Below are positions 1-8,753 of a stretch of DNA of 64,000 nucleotides, piece after piece. The position numbers and the translations under genes are program-made. Every line of letters begins with the position of its first letter. Position 1 is the first letter of the stretch. Source of the stretch: CAVWSM01 sp963757805 (lineage in GTDB: Bacteria; Actinomycetota; Actinomycetes; Jiangellales; Jiangellaceae); the NCBI GenBank assembly GCA_963757805.1, contig CAVWSM010000006.1, forward strand, positions 434,001-498,000, given 5' to 3'. Under the pieces are notes generated by a model that had not been told where the DNA came from, did not search any database, and worked only from the letters and a program-made list of their open reading frames with translations.

Positions 1-80
1 AGTCCGATCCCCGAAACCGAAACGCTGTGCGCAACGCGCCGCCGGCGTGTCGCGCGTACCGCTTCAACTTGCCGGCAGGG

Positions 81-355
81 CTAGTGACCGCCGCAGCACA
101 TGCCCTTGTCGCGCACCTCGAACGGCGCGAGGGTGCCAGCCGCACGGGCCGTGGCGAGCAGTACCAGTCGATCTGCGATCCACACAGGTCGCACGTAGCC
201 GTCGGCGACGAGAATGTCCTCCGGACGAGGAGACCGCCGCCGACGACCTTGATCTCCTCGATGGCCGAGGCGAGCAACACGTCCCGGATGGCAATCGCTG
301 CGACGACCTCCGTCGCGCCTGGGAAGACGACCGCGCGCCCGGACGAGCGGGTCAC
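81..355 (-). CDS. Hypothetical protein, frameshifted
   Basis: This is a short reading frame downstream of the pseudouridine synthase gene on the same strand. A GTG at 355 opens a frame reading about 40 residues (AVVFPGATEVVAA, then an acidic stretch and three glycines). Near position 225 the coherent sequence moves to another frame, which continues as EDILVADGYVRPVWIADR and ends in CCGGH with a TAG at 81. The two halves join into one ordinary-looking 90-residue protein, so I infer a one-base consensus error. There is no signal peptide or membrane segment, and the only cysteines I see are the terminal pair. I do not recognise the family. The gene could be the tail of the lspA-rluD operon. The start is uncertain. 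Confidence 0.45.
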
Positions 356-417
356 GGCTTCGTTCCGTGCCGCCTCCGCCCCGGCTGCGAAGCTGCTCCG
401 GGCCGACCCGCGCCGTA

Positions 418-1344
418 TCAGCCGCGGAGCAGGTCCAGAGCATGCTGCAGGTCGGGTGGGTACGACGACTCGTACTCGACCCACTCCCCCGTGCCGGGGT
501 GCTCGAACGCCAGACGTACGGCGTGCAACCACTGCCGAGTCAGGCCGAGCCGCTCGGCGAGCCTGGGGTCGGCGCCGTAGGTGAGGTCGCCGACACACGG
601 ATGGCGCAGCGCCGCCATGTGTACGCGGATCTGATGCGTGCGGCCTGTCTCGAGATGGATCTCCAGCAGGCTCGCACCGGCGAAGGCTTCGAGCGTGTCG
701 TAGTGCGTGATGCTCGGCTTTCCGCCCGCGACGACCGCCCACTTGTAGTCGAGCGTCGGGTGCCGGTCAATCGGTGCGTCGATGGTGCCACGCGTCGGGT
801 CGGGGTGGCCCTGCACGACTGCGTGGTAGACCTTGTCGACCGTACGTTCCCTGAACTGTCGCTTGAGGAGTGTGTAGGCGCGCTCCGACTTGGCCACGAC
901 CATGAGGCCGGACGTGCCGACGTCGAGGCGGTGCACGACGCCTTGCCGCTCTGCCGCCCCGGATGTCGAGATGCGGAAGCCGGCCGCGGCGAGGCCGCCG
1001 ACAACAGTGGGACCGGTCCAGCCGGGACTCGGATGGGCGGCCACACCCACCGGCTTGTCGACCACGACGATGTCATCGTCGTCGTGGACGATGCGCATGC
1101 CCTCGACGGCCTGCGGGACGACCTGGACCGGCGCCGGGGGCGGTGGGATGTCAACCTCCAGCCAGGCACCGCCGCGCACCCGGTCGGACTTGCCGGCGGT
1201 CGCGCCGTCGATGCTTACGCGTCCGTCAGCGGCCATCTCGGCGGCCTTGGTGCGGGAGAAGCCGAACAGCCGCGCGAGGGCGGCGTCGACACGCTCGCCG
1301 TCGAGGCCATCCGGCACAGGCAACGAGCGCAGCTCGCCGGTCAC
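418..1344 (-). CDS. rluD: RluA-family 23S rRNA pseudouridine synthase
   Basis: This enzyme converts uridines to pseudouridine in large-subunit rRNA; the exact target is inferred from the RluD-like layout. The 308-residue protein begins with an S4-type RNA-binding segment (about residues 15-70, with SRTKAAEMAADGRVSIDG). The catalytic domain carries the RluA signature HRLDVGTSGLMVV, whose Asp is the catalytic residue, and later ETGRTHQIRVHM, typical of the family. The GTG start at 1344 overlaps the lspA stop in GTGA, so the two genes are translationally coupled. The lspA-rluD pairing is common in actinobacteria. The frame is intact throughout. Confidence 0.9.
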   Translation of the reverse strand: MTGELRSLPVPDGLDGERVDAALARLFGFSRTKAAEMAADGRVSIDGATAGKSDRVRGGAWLEVDIPPPPAPVQVVPQAVEGMRIVHDDDDIVVVDKPVGVAAHPSPGWTGPTVVGGLAAAGFRISTSGAAERQGVVHRLDVGTSGLMVVAKSERAYTLLKRQFRERTVDKVYHAVVQGHPDPTRGTIDAPIDRHPTLDYKWAVVAGGKPSITHYDTLEAFAGASLLEIHLETGRTHQIRVHMAALRHPCVGDLTYGADPRLAERLGLTRQWLHAVRLAFEHPGTGEWVEYESSYPPDLQHALDLLRG

Positions 1345-1928
1345 GACTCGGCGTCTGGCTGGTCGTGCTGGTTGGACTGCTCGGGCGCCGGTCGGCGGCG
1401 GTGCGAGCCGTCGAACTCGATGCCGAGTAGGGAGAGCGCGACGATCATCACGGCGCCGCAAGTGATCGCGGAGTCGGCCAGGTTGAACAAGGGGAAGTTG
1501 GGCAGCTCGATGAAGTCGACGACGTGACCCTCGAACGGTGACGGCTGCCGGAAGATCCGGTCGATGAGGTTGCCGAGCGCGCCGCCAAGCAGCAGGCCGA
1601 GTGCGATCGCCCATGGCCAGCTGGCGAGCTTGCGGCTGATGCGGAGGATCACCACGACCACTGCGGCCGCGATGATCGTGAAGACGAAGGTAAACCCGGT
1701 GGCGAAGCTGAACGCCGCGCCGGGGTTGAAGGTCAACCGAAACCGCAGGATGTCGTCGATCACGTGGACGATGTGCCCGTCGGACAGCGAGTTGACCGCC
1801 CAGTGCTTGGTGGACTGATCGAGCAGCACGACAACGGCGGCGACGACGAGAAGGACGCCGATGAGACGGCGCCCTCCGACCACGTGGGGTGGATCGTCGC
1901 TCAGCGGCGTTCCTCGCGTTGCTTGCAT
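1341..1928 (-). CDS. lspA: Lipoprotein signal peptidase (signal peptidase II)
   Basis: This membrane aspartyl peptidase removes the signal peptide from lipidated prolipoproteins. The sequence shows the expected four membrane helices: the first at about residues 20-38 (GVLLVVAAVVVLLDQSTK), then FVFTIIAAAVVVVIL, then the ALGLLLGGALGNLIDR helix, and a C-terminal helix around AITCGAVMIVALSLL. The two catalytic aspartates are expected in the GNLIDR and FNLADS motifs, and both are present. I chose the ATG at 1928 because it gives about 195 residues. An upstream in-frame start at 1991 would run deep into the zinc-finger gene. The chosen start overlaps the end of the TraR/DksA gene by 28 bases. The C-terminus is a charged His/Arg/Gln-rich tail. 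Confidence 0.92.
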   Translation of the reverse strand: MQATRGTPLSDDPPHVVGGRRLIGVLLVVAAVVVLLDQSTKHWAVNSLSDGHIVHVIDDILRFRLTFNPGAAFSFATGFTFVFTIIAAAVVVVILRISRKLASWPWAIALGLLLGGALGNLIDRIFRQPSPFEGHVVDFIELPNFPLFNLADSAITCGAVMIVALSLLGIEFDGSHRRRPAPEQSNQHDQPDAES

Positions 1929-2947
1929 GACATGCACAGTGTCGCACGCGGAAATGCCTGCAGCCGCGCCTTGCCTATCGGGTTGCCGCAACGCTCGCAG
2001 GTGCCATAGGTGCCATCGGCGATGCGGGACAGGGCCCTTTCGGTCTGGTGCAGCATCTCCCGATGGCTCGCGGCGAGCGACAGCTCGTGCTCACGCGAGA
2101 ACGTCTTGGTGCCGGTGTCGGCCTGGTCCTCGCCACCCGTGTCGGTCGCCTGTCGGAGCATGTCGGCGATGTCGGACTCGGCGTCGGAGATCTCGGCGCG
2201 GAGGCGTACGGCGTCCTCCTCGAGCTCCTCGCGGACGGCCGCGAGCTCCTTCTCCGTCCACTTGCGCTCGCCCGGCAGGACCGGGAGCTCGCCCGCGTTG
2301 CGGGCAGGCTTTGGTGCCGGGCGCGTGGGCGGTGTCTCTGCGGACGCGGGGGCCTTGGCAGTCGCCTTGGAGGCCGCGGTCTTGGTCGCAGTCGCCTTCG
2401 TGGCCGTCGCCTTCGTGGCCGTTGCCTTCGTGGCAGTTGCCTTGGTCACGGCCTCCTCACGCGCCGCCTTCTTGGCTGCCGTCGGTGTGCTCGCAGTGGT
2501 CTTGGCAGCGGCTTTCTTGGCGACCGCCTTCTTGGCGACTGTCGTCTTGGCAGGAGCCTTGGTGGCCTTCTTCGCCGGCGCCTTGGCAGTCGCCTTGACC
2601 GGGGTGGTCTTGCCGGGTGCCTTCTTGGCAGCAGCCTTCGCGGTGTTCTTGGTGGTGGTCTTGGCTGCTGTCTTGGCGGTCGACGTCTTCGTGGCTGCCT
2701 TCTTGGTCGTGGCCTTCTTGGTGGCCGCTGTCTTGGTGGGCGTGCGCTTGGCGGTGGCCTTCGTCGCCTTGGCCGTCGTGACTGCCTTGGCTGTCTTGGC
2801 GGTGGCCGCCTTCGCGGACGTCGTCGAGCCTCCCGACGTCCTCTTGCCGACCGAGGCACTCGCGCCAACCTTGGCCGCGGCCCGCCGCGCTGCGGTCGTG
2901 ACAGCGCGCTGCACGCGCCTCGTCACGCTCCTGTCGCTGTCGGCCAT
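1901..2947 (-). CDS. TraR/DksA-type zinc-finger protein with Lys/Ala-rich histone-like N-terminal tail
   Basis: The last 120 residues are a TraR/DksA domain: a helical hairpin (WTEKELAAVREELEEDA onward), then a C4 zinc finger with CERCGNPIG and, 18 residues on, CMSC. Family members bind RNA polymerase. The role here is unproven. The first 225 residues are built almost only from Ala, Lys and Thr (AKKA, TKAT and KKAA units), like eukaryotic histone H1 tails or mycobacterial HupB tails, so DNA binding is a reasonable inference. The total is 348 residues, far longer than the 120-150 usual for the family. The ATG at 2947 is preferred because upstream sequence in this frame covers the DUF167 gene in a shadow frame. 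Confidence 0.85.
   Translation of the reverse strand: MADSDRSVTRRVQRAVTTAARRAAAKVGASASVGKRTSGGSTTSAKAATAKTAKAVTTAKATKATAKRTPTKTAATKKATTKKAATKTSTAKTAAKTTTKNTAKAAAKKAPGKTTPVKATAKAPAKKATKAPAKTTVAKKAVAKKAAAKTTASTPTAAKKAAREEAVTKATATKATATKATATKATATKTAASKATAKAPASAETPPTRPAPKPARNAGELPVLPGERKWTEKELAAVREELEEDAVRLRAEISDAESDIADMLRQATDTGGEDQADTGTKTFSREHELSLAASHREMLHQTERALSRIADGTYGTCERCGNPIGKARLQAFPRATLCMSCKQREERR
2391..2445 (-). repeat. 15-bp tandem coding repeat in the histone-like tail
   Basis: Three near-identical 15-base units start at 2391, 2406 and 2421, with a partial fourth from 2436. They encode the pentapeptide TATKA in tandem inside the Lys/Ala-rich tail. The units differ only by synonymous changes, so copy number is likely to vary by slippage between strains. 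Confidence 0.8.
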
Positions 2948-3017
2948 GGTCGCAGGCCCCCTCGTGGCAGCGATCGAATACGAATGGCCGCGAGGATAGG
3001 CCCCCACGCAACGGCCT

Positions 3018-3308
3018 TCAACGCGGCTCGCCGATGATCTTGAGGTCGGACAGGCGATCATGCAGCCCAGACGGCGCCGGATCGATCGCCACGATCTTGT
3101 CCCGGCTCGTCGCTCCAGAGACCAGAGTGAGCGCTCGGCGGCGCACTCCCAGGGCCTCCGCAACGGCCGCCAGCGCGGCCTCGGTGGCTTTCCCGTCGAC
3201 GGCCCGGGCGGTGACGGACACGACCAGCGCGCCGCCGTGCGCACCTCCGACGCGCGTTCGCGAGGCGCCCGGTTTGACCCGGATCGCGAAACTCAGCGCA
3301 TCGGACAT
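3018..3308 (-). CDS. DUF167 (YggU-like) family protein
   Basis: This is a small 96-residue protein matching the DUF167/YggU fold. It has an early FAIRVKPGASRTRVGG strand-loop, the basic GKATEAALAAVAEALG helix, and the family's C-terminal pattern SGATSRDKIV. The biochemical function of the family is unknown. ATG 3308 fits the family start; another ATG at 3335 would add nine residues. The gene lies 71 bases before the TraR/DksA gene on the same strand and may be the first gene of that transcript. It is divergent from the T-box and ileS. Confidence 0.85.
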   Translation of the reverse strand: MSDALSFAIRVKPGASRTRVGGAHGGALVVSVTARAVDGKATEAALAAVAEALGVRRRALTLVSGATSRDKIVAIDPAPSGLHDRLSDLKIIGEPR

Positions 3309-3397
3309 CTGTTCAGTGTCCCCGCTCCGCGCCAACTGCGCTCACGTTTGTAGTGATCGTCACATGCCGGATCGAACCGCGCGGCGGCGTACACTTC

Positions 3398-3650
3398 CCG
3401 ATGCGAAGGCGTTGATGGGGACCAGTAGCCCCGCACGCAGCCTCGAGCGAGCCGGGGACGGTGGAAGCCCGGCGGTGTGCGCGGAGTGAAGATCACCCCT
3501 GAGCCGCCGGAAGAACGAGGGCGGAGTTGCTCCGCCTTTCAGTAGACCCGGCTGCACCCAAGAAAGAGGGCGGCAGGTGACTGTCGCCAAGGAGGGTGGT
3601 ACCGCGGGACCCGCCGGACATGCGGCAGGTGTCGTCCCTCCGTCGCCACT
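3398..3650 (+). promoter_or_regulatory. T-box riboswitch upstream of ileS
   Basis: The leader contains the T-box core at 3591-3609 (GGAGGGTGGTACCGCGGG), including the invariant TGGTACCGCG that pairs with an uncharged tRNA acceptor end. A complementary stretch GTCCCTCCG follows at about 3634-3643. Upstream is a compact Stem I region, and a plausible isoleucine specifier ATC sits at 3492-3494 in the context GAAGATCACCCC. No U-rich terminator follows. This matches actinobacterial ileS T-boxes, which control translation rather than transcription. The specifier assignment and the 5' edge are inferred. Confidence 0.88.
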
Positions 3651-3687
3651 ACGGATGCCAGAGCCGTACGACGGAGGACAGCCCGCG

Positions 3688-6600
3688 ATGAGCGCCCAGT
3701 ACCGTCCCGTGCCCGCCCAGGTCGACCTGCCGGCGATGGAGCGCGAGATCCTCGCCTTCTGGCGCGACTGCTGGCATCTTCGACAAGAGCATTGAACAGA
3801 CCGCCGACGGCCCGATGTGGGTGTTCTACGAGGGACCGCCGACCGCCAACGGGATGCCCGGCACGCACCACGTCGAGGCGCGCGTCTTCAAGGACGTCTA
3901 CCCCCGCTACCGGACCATGAAGGGCTTCCACGTCCCGCGGCGGGCCGGCTGGGATTGCCATGGCCTGCCGGTCGAGATCGCAGTCGAGAAGGAGCTCGGC
4001 TTCACCAGCAAACGGGACATCGAGGCGTACGGCATCGCGGAGTTCAACGCCAGGTGTCGCGAGTCGGTCCTGCGCCATGTCGACGAGTTCGAGGCCATGA
4101 CCGAGCGCATGGCGTTCTGGGTCGATTTCGCGACGGCCTACCGGACCATGGACCCCTCCTACGTCGAGTCGGTGTGGTGGTCGCTCAAGCAGATCTTCGA
4201 CAAGGGATTGCTCGTCCAGGACCACCGGGTCACGCCTTGGTGCCCGCGCGACGGCACGCCGCTGTCCGACCACGAGCTGGCGCAGGGCTACGAGACCGTC
4301 GTGGACCCGTCGGTCTACGTGCGGTTCCCGCTGACCGGTGGCCCGCTGGCCGGCGACGCCGCGCTGCTGGTCTGGACGACGACGCCGTGGACGCTCGTGT
4401 CCAACACCGCCGTCGCCGTGCACCCCGACGTGACCTATGTCGTCGCGCAGTCGCCGACGGCAGTGAGCGCCTCGTCGTCGCCGAGCCGCTGCTGGCGTCC
4501 GCGCTTGGTTCGGACTGGACGGTCGTCGGTTCCTACCACGGCCGCGACATGGAGGGCTGGACCTACCAGCCGCCGTTCGAGCTCATCGAGTTTCCCGAGG
4601 GCAGCCGGGCGCACTTCGTCGTGGTTGACACCTACGTCACAACCGAGGACGGCTCGGGGCTCGTCCACCAGGCGCCCGCGTTCGGCGCTGACGACCTGCG
4701 GGTCGCTCAGGCGTACGGCCTGCCGGTGGTCAACCCGATCCGTCCGGACGGCACGTTCGTGGAGTCCACACGGCTGGTCGGCGGGCAGTTCTTCAAGCAG
4801 GCCGACGAGGCGCTCGTCAGGGACCTCAGAACGCGCGGGGCTGCTGCTGCGGCACGTCCCGTACGAGCACCCGTACCCGCACTGCTGGCGCTGCCACACG
4901 CCGCTGATCTACTACGCGCAGCCGTCCTGGTACATCCGCACGACCGCGGTCAAGGACGCGCTGCTGCGGGAGAACGAGCGCACCAACTGGGTCCCGGAGA
5001 ACGTGAAGTGGGGCCGCTACGGCGACTGGCTGCGCAACAACGTCGACTGGGCGCTGTCGCGCAACCGGTTCTGGGGTACGCCACTGCCGATCTGGCGCTG
5101 CGGCGAGCGGGCACCTCGTCTGCGTCGGCTCGCTCGCCGAGCTCGGCGAGCACGCCGGGCAGGACCTGTCGGCGCTCGACCCGCACCGGCCGTTCGTCGA
5201 CGACGTGACGTTCACCTGCGCGGACTGCGGCGGCAAGATGCGTCGCGTGCCCGAGGTGATCGACGCCTGGTACGACTCCGGCGCGATGCCGTTCGGGCAG
5301 CTGGGCTACCCGCACCTGCCGGGCAGCGTCGAGGAGTTCGAGCGGACCTATCCCGCGCAGTTCATCTGCGAGGCGCTGGACCAGACGCGCGGCTGGTTCT
5401 ACTCGCTGATGGCGGTGGGGACGCTGGTGTTCGACCGGTCGTCCTACGAGAACGTCGTCTGCCTCGGGCTGATCCTCGCCGAGGACGGCCGCAAGATGTC
5501 CAAGCACCTCGGCAACATCCTCGAGCCGATCCCGCTCATGGACCAGCACGGCGCCGACGCGCTGCGCTGGTTCATGCTGGCACCGGATCGCCGTGGCAGC
5601 CCGCAAGGTCGGGCACACGGCGCTGCAGGACGTCGTCCGCAAGGTCCTGCTGACCTACTGGAACACCGTCGTCGTTCCTCGCCCTGTACGGCCGGACGGC
5701 CGGCTGGGCGCCTGGCGGTCGGACGTGCCGGCGGTCGCGGCGCGGCCGGTGCTCGACCGGTGGGTCGCTGTCCGAGCTGCACCGGCTGGTGGCCGACGTC
5801 GATGCCGCGCTACGAGGGCTTCGACGTCACGCGGGCCGGCGCGCGGCTGGCCGAGTTCGTCGACGACCTGTCCAACTGGTACGTGCGGCGCTCGCGGCGC
5901 CGGTTCTGGGACGGTGACCCGGCGGCGCTGGCGACGCTGCACACGTGCCTGGAGACGTTGACACGGCTGCTCGCGCCGATGGCGCCGTTCATCACCGAGC
6001 GGGTATGGCAGGACCTGGTCCGCCCGGTGACGCCGGACGCCGCCGAGTCGGTACACCTGGCGTCGTTCCCGGTCGCCGACCCGGAGCTGGTGGACGACGA
6101 GCTGTCTCGGCAGATGGCTCTGGTCCGGCGACTGGTCGAGCTCGGGCGGGCGGCCCGCGCGGAGTCGAAGGTCCGCACCCGGCAGCCGTTGGCCCGGGCG
6201 CTGGTCGCGGCCTCCGGGTTCGCCGACGCTGCCGGACGAGCTGCGGCGCGAGGTCACCGACGAGCTCAACGTCGGTGCGTGGACACCCTGGGTGCGGCCG
6301 GTGACCTGGTCGACGTGTCGACCAAGGGCAACTTCCGCACGCTCGGTCGTCGGTTCGCCAAGGACACACCACGGGTTGCCGCCGCCATCGCGGCCGCGGA
6401 CGGTGCGGGACTTGCGGCCTCGCTGCGGGAGTCTGGCGTCGCGACGGTGACCGTGGCTGGCCTCGGCGAGGTCGAGGTCGGCCCGGACGACGTGATCGTC
6501 ACCGAGACGCCACGCTCCGGCTGGGCGGTGGCCAGCGACCGCGGCGAGACGGTGGCGCTGGACCTGGAGCTGACGCCGGAGCTCGTCCGGGCCGGTCTCG

Positions 6601-6818
6601 TCCGCGAAGCCATCCGGCTGGTGCAGGAGGCCCGCAAGGCGTCCGGGTTCGACGTGTCCGACCGGATCAGGCTGGCCTGGGAGGCCGCCGGTGAGCTCGC
6701 CGAGGCGCTTCGCGCCGACGGTGGCCTGCTCGCCGACGAGGTGCTCGCGGTGGAGGTCTCGGAGGGCCTGGCGGCCCTGCCTGATGCGCCGATCACCAGG
6801 ACGCCGACCTGGGCCTGA
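3688..6818 (+). CDS. ileS: Isoleucyl-tRNA synthetase (multiple frameshifts)
   Basis: This enzyme charges tRNA-Ile with isoleucine. The chosen ATG (3688) follows a GGAGG 10 bases upstream; another ATG at 3655 is possible. The nucleotide-binding signature is in PPTANGMPGTHH near 3840, and the KMSKS-like loop is KMSKHLGN near 5495. The anticodon-binding and C-terminal regions read cleanly from about 5820 to the stop. The span of about 1043 codons fits the long eukaryote-like IleRS type. The reading frame breaks at roughly 3775, 4455, 4830, 5105, 5585, 5690, 5765 and 6235. Each time, homology resumes in another frame with no missing domain. An essential gene with intact motifs and a T-box is unlikely to be dead, so I infer consensus errors. 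Confidence 0.88.
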
Positions 6819-6893
6819 CGTTCCGGCTAGCCCGAGCCTGAGCCTGGGCGCTCGGACGGCGTGGGCACCGACTCGACCAGGCGTTGCCCCCGG

Positions 6894-6945
6894 CAGGCGC
6901 AGGGGCGCCCTCAGCCAAAGCCGGGTTGGCGCAGGGGCGCCCTGC
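6894..6945. repeat. Two copies of a palindromic intergenic repeat (family A)
   Basis: Two units centred on GGCGCAGGGGCGCC start at 6896 and 6928, a period of 32 bases. Each core is self-complementary (GGCGC, loop AGGG, GCGCC). The first unit also ends in CAGCCAA, which can pair with TTGGC-type sequence. The same motif forms a four-unit array at 31088-31203. Both places lie between the 3' ends of convergent genes. Confidence 0.7.
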
Positions 6946-6955
6946 TGACGCTACA

Positions 6956-6992
6956 GAACGGCCCCAGGCCTCGGTCGAGATCTGGGCCGTTC
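6956..6992. terminator. Hairpin between convergent ileS and divIVA
   Basis: GAACGGCCC at 6956-6964 is the exact reverse complement of GGGCCGTTC at 6984-6992, with a 19-base loop. It sits between the stop of ileS and the stop of divIVA, where a bidirectional terminator is expected. There is no T-run on either side, which is usual in high-G+C actinobacteria. Function is inferred from position and structure only. Confidence 0.5.
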
Positions 6993-7067
6993 GTGAGCGC
7001 GACGTCAGTGCTGGTCTCTCCTCGAGCAGGCTCGGGACGGGACGTGCACTCTTGGCCGCCGCGGTGG

Positions 7068-7757
7068 TCACAGCGTGGTTGTTGTCCGGGCAGCGCCGAT
7101 GGTCTCGAGCTGGCGGAGCTGACCCTCGAAGTAGGCCTTGAGGCGGCTGCGGTACTCGCGCTCGAACGAGCGGAGCGTCTCGACGTTGCCCTCCAGCTTG
7201 ATGCGCTCGGCCTCGAGGCTGCCGAAGACCTTCTGGCGCTGCTCGCGTGCCTCACGCTCCAGGGCCTCGGCGCGCTGGCGCGCGTCGTCCTCGACCTTGT
7301 CCGAGCGCATCTTGGTGTCGGCGTCGAGCTGCTCGGCGCGGGTCTTGGCGTCGCTCAAGCATGTGCTCGGCCTCGGCCTTGGCGTCGTCGACGAGCTCGT
7401 CGGCGGTCTTCTGGGCCAGGGCGAGCACCTTGGCGGCCGCCTCGTGGGGGGCCGCTGCCGGACCGGCCGACCGGTGCGGCGGCGACCGGAGCGGCCACCG
7501 CGGACGGCTGCGGGCGCTCGGCCGGTGCACGGGCTCGGGCGCGCGGTGCGGCGCGCTGACCGGCTCGGCGGACGCGGCGACGCCGCCGCGGGTCACGGCG
7601 GCAAGCTTCTGCCGGAGTCGTCGTTCTCGCGCAGCAGACGGGCCAGCTCGGCCTCGACCTCGTCCAGGAACTCGTCGACCTCCTGCATGTCGTAGCCCTC
7701 ACGGAGCCGGACGGTCGTGAACTCCTTGTTCTGGACGTCCTCGGGCGTCAGCGGCAT
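7068..7757 (-). CDS. divIVA: DivIVA / Wag31 polar growth protein (frameshifted)
   Basis: This coiled-coil protein marks cell poles and directs peptidoglycan synthesis in actinobacteria. The N-terminus from ATG 7757 reads MPLTPEDVQNKEFTTVRLRE followed by GYDMQEVDEFLDEVE, the DivIVA membrane-binding domain. The C-terminal part (7068-7358) is a long charged coiled coil ending at a TGA. The Ala/Pro-rich linker between about 7360 and 7640 is spread over three frames, so at least two consensus errors fall there. Total length is about 230 residues. It is the last gene of the division cluster, downstream of yggT. Confidence 0.88.
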
Positions 7758-7807
7758 GTCGTCACCTCAACGAGTCATCGGTCGATACGGGGAGCCACCG
7801 TACCCCG

Positions 7808-8094
7808 TCATGCCGCAGACCCAACAACCCGGAGGGCAATCTTCACCGCGATGATCAAGACAAGGAAGCTCAGGTCAAGGGCAATGGACCCCAGGCGGAG
7901 CGGCGGAATCACCCTTCGTAACGCCTTAAGAGGCGGGTCAGTCACGCGATAGATCGCCTCGAGAACTACCAGCAGCACGCCGTGGGCTCCCAGGATCGGG
8001 CGAAGATCTGGACGAAGTCAAACACCAGCCGTGCCAGGAGGAACAGGAGGAACAGCCAGAGCAGTGTCTCGAGCAGACCAAGGACGAGCGTCAC
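7808..8094 (-). CDS. YggT family membrane protein (frameshifted)
   Basis: From GTG 8094 the sequence reads a hydrophobic helix, VTLVLGLLETLLWLFLLFLL, followed by ARLVFDFVQIFAR. It then shifts frame near 7990 and continues as HGVLLVVLEAIYRVTDPP, a second basic segment, and a second helix, LDLSFLVLIIAVKIALRVV, ending at a TGA at 7808. Two helices around a DPPL/PLRRV-type loop are diagnostic of the YggT/YlmG family. Members sit next to sepF and divIVA in actinobacteria and take part in septal or membrane organisation. The combined length is about 95 residues, normal for the family. Confidence 0.82.
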
Positions 8095-8141
8095 AACAGG
8101 TCAACCTACCGGAGCCGGACTCAGTTCCCGGACAGCCCTGG

Positions 8142-8684
8142 TCAGCTCTGGTTGAAGAATCCCTCCCGGGCGATCCGGGCCTTGTCCTCGGCCGTCACGT
8201 GGACGTTGGCCGGCGAGAGCAGGAAGACCTTGGTGGTGATCTTGTCGATCGCGCCGCGCAGACCGAAGATCAGCCCGGCGGCGAAGTCGACGAGCCGCTT
8301 CGCGTCGCCGTCGTCCATCTCGGTGAGGTTCATGATCACCGGCGTGCCGTCACGGAAGTACTCCCCGATGGCCCGGGCGTCGTTGTAGCTCTGCGGGTGC
8401 AGGGCGGTGATCCGGGTCTGGTCGGCGAGGAGCGCCGGGCAGGCGGGCGATGTTGGTCGCCGCTCGGCGATGCTCGCCACCGACCCGCCCCTCTCCGCGG
8501 CCGCGCTGGCACGGGCTCGCGCTGTGCGTCGTCGGTCGCGCTGCGTGCTCGTCGTAGTCACGCTCGGCGTACGCGATCCCCGCTCGACGTCGGCGTAGTC
8601 GTCGGCCTCGACGTAGTCGTCGTAGCGGTCCTCGCCCTCAACGAGGCCGAGGTAAACCATCGCCTTCCGCATCGCGCCGGCCAT
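8142..8684 (-). CDS. sepF: Cell division protein SepF
   Basis: SepF anchors FtsZ to the membrane in organisms that lack FtsA, which fits the missing ftsA here. The ATG at 8684 follows a GGAAGGGAG ribosome site and gives the expected amphipathic N-terminal helix MAGAMRKAMVYLGLVEG. A variable acidic linker follows. The C-terminal SepF domain (about residues 90-180) has the hallmarks NDARAIGEYFRDGTPVIMN, DDGDAKRLVDFAAGLIFG and KVFLLSPANV. The linker looks unusual around SVASIAERRPTSPACPALL and may hide a compensating pair of indels, but the start and end frames agree. The gene lies 47 bases before yggT. Confidence 0.92.
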   Translation of the reverse strand: MAGAMRKAMVYLGLVEGEDRYDDYVEADDYADVERGSRTPSVTTTSTQRDRRRTARARASAAAERGGSVASIAERRPTSPACPALLADQTRITALHPQSYNDARAIGEYFRDGTPVIMNLTEMDDGDAKRLVDFAAGLIFGLRGAIDKITTKVFLLSPANVHVTAEDKARIAREGFFNQS

Positions 8685-8753
8685 GCGCTCCCTTCCGGCT
8701 GTTCGTGACTTGTCTCGAGTCGGGGACGCCAACTGGCGACCCGTATCTCGACC

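Noticed and set aside
1..80. Possible gene at the window start on the plus strand
   Set aside because: The plus-strand frames here are Arg/Pro-rich shadows; no ribosome site or family motif was found, so only an intergenic stretch is reported.
2457..3011. Alternative long frame with Gln/Asp/His-rich repeats on the minus strand
   Set aside because: It is the shadow of the Lys/Ala-rich tail in a shifted frame; composition is a mirror of the repeat codons and it has no family motif.
3815..5653. Separate overlapping ileS-like genes
   Set aside because: These are consecutive parts of one synthetase seen in different frames; they are joined in one entry.
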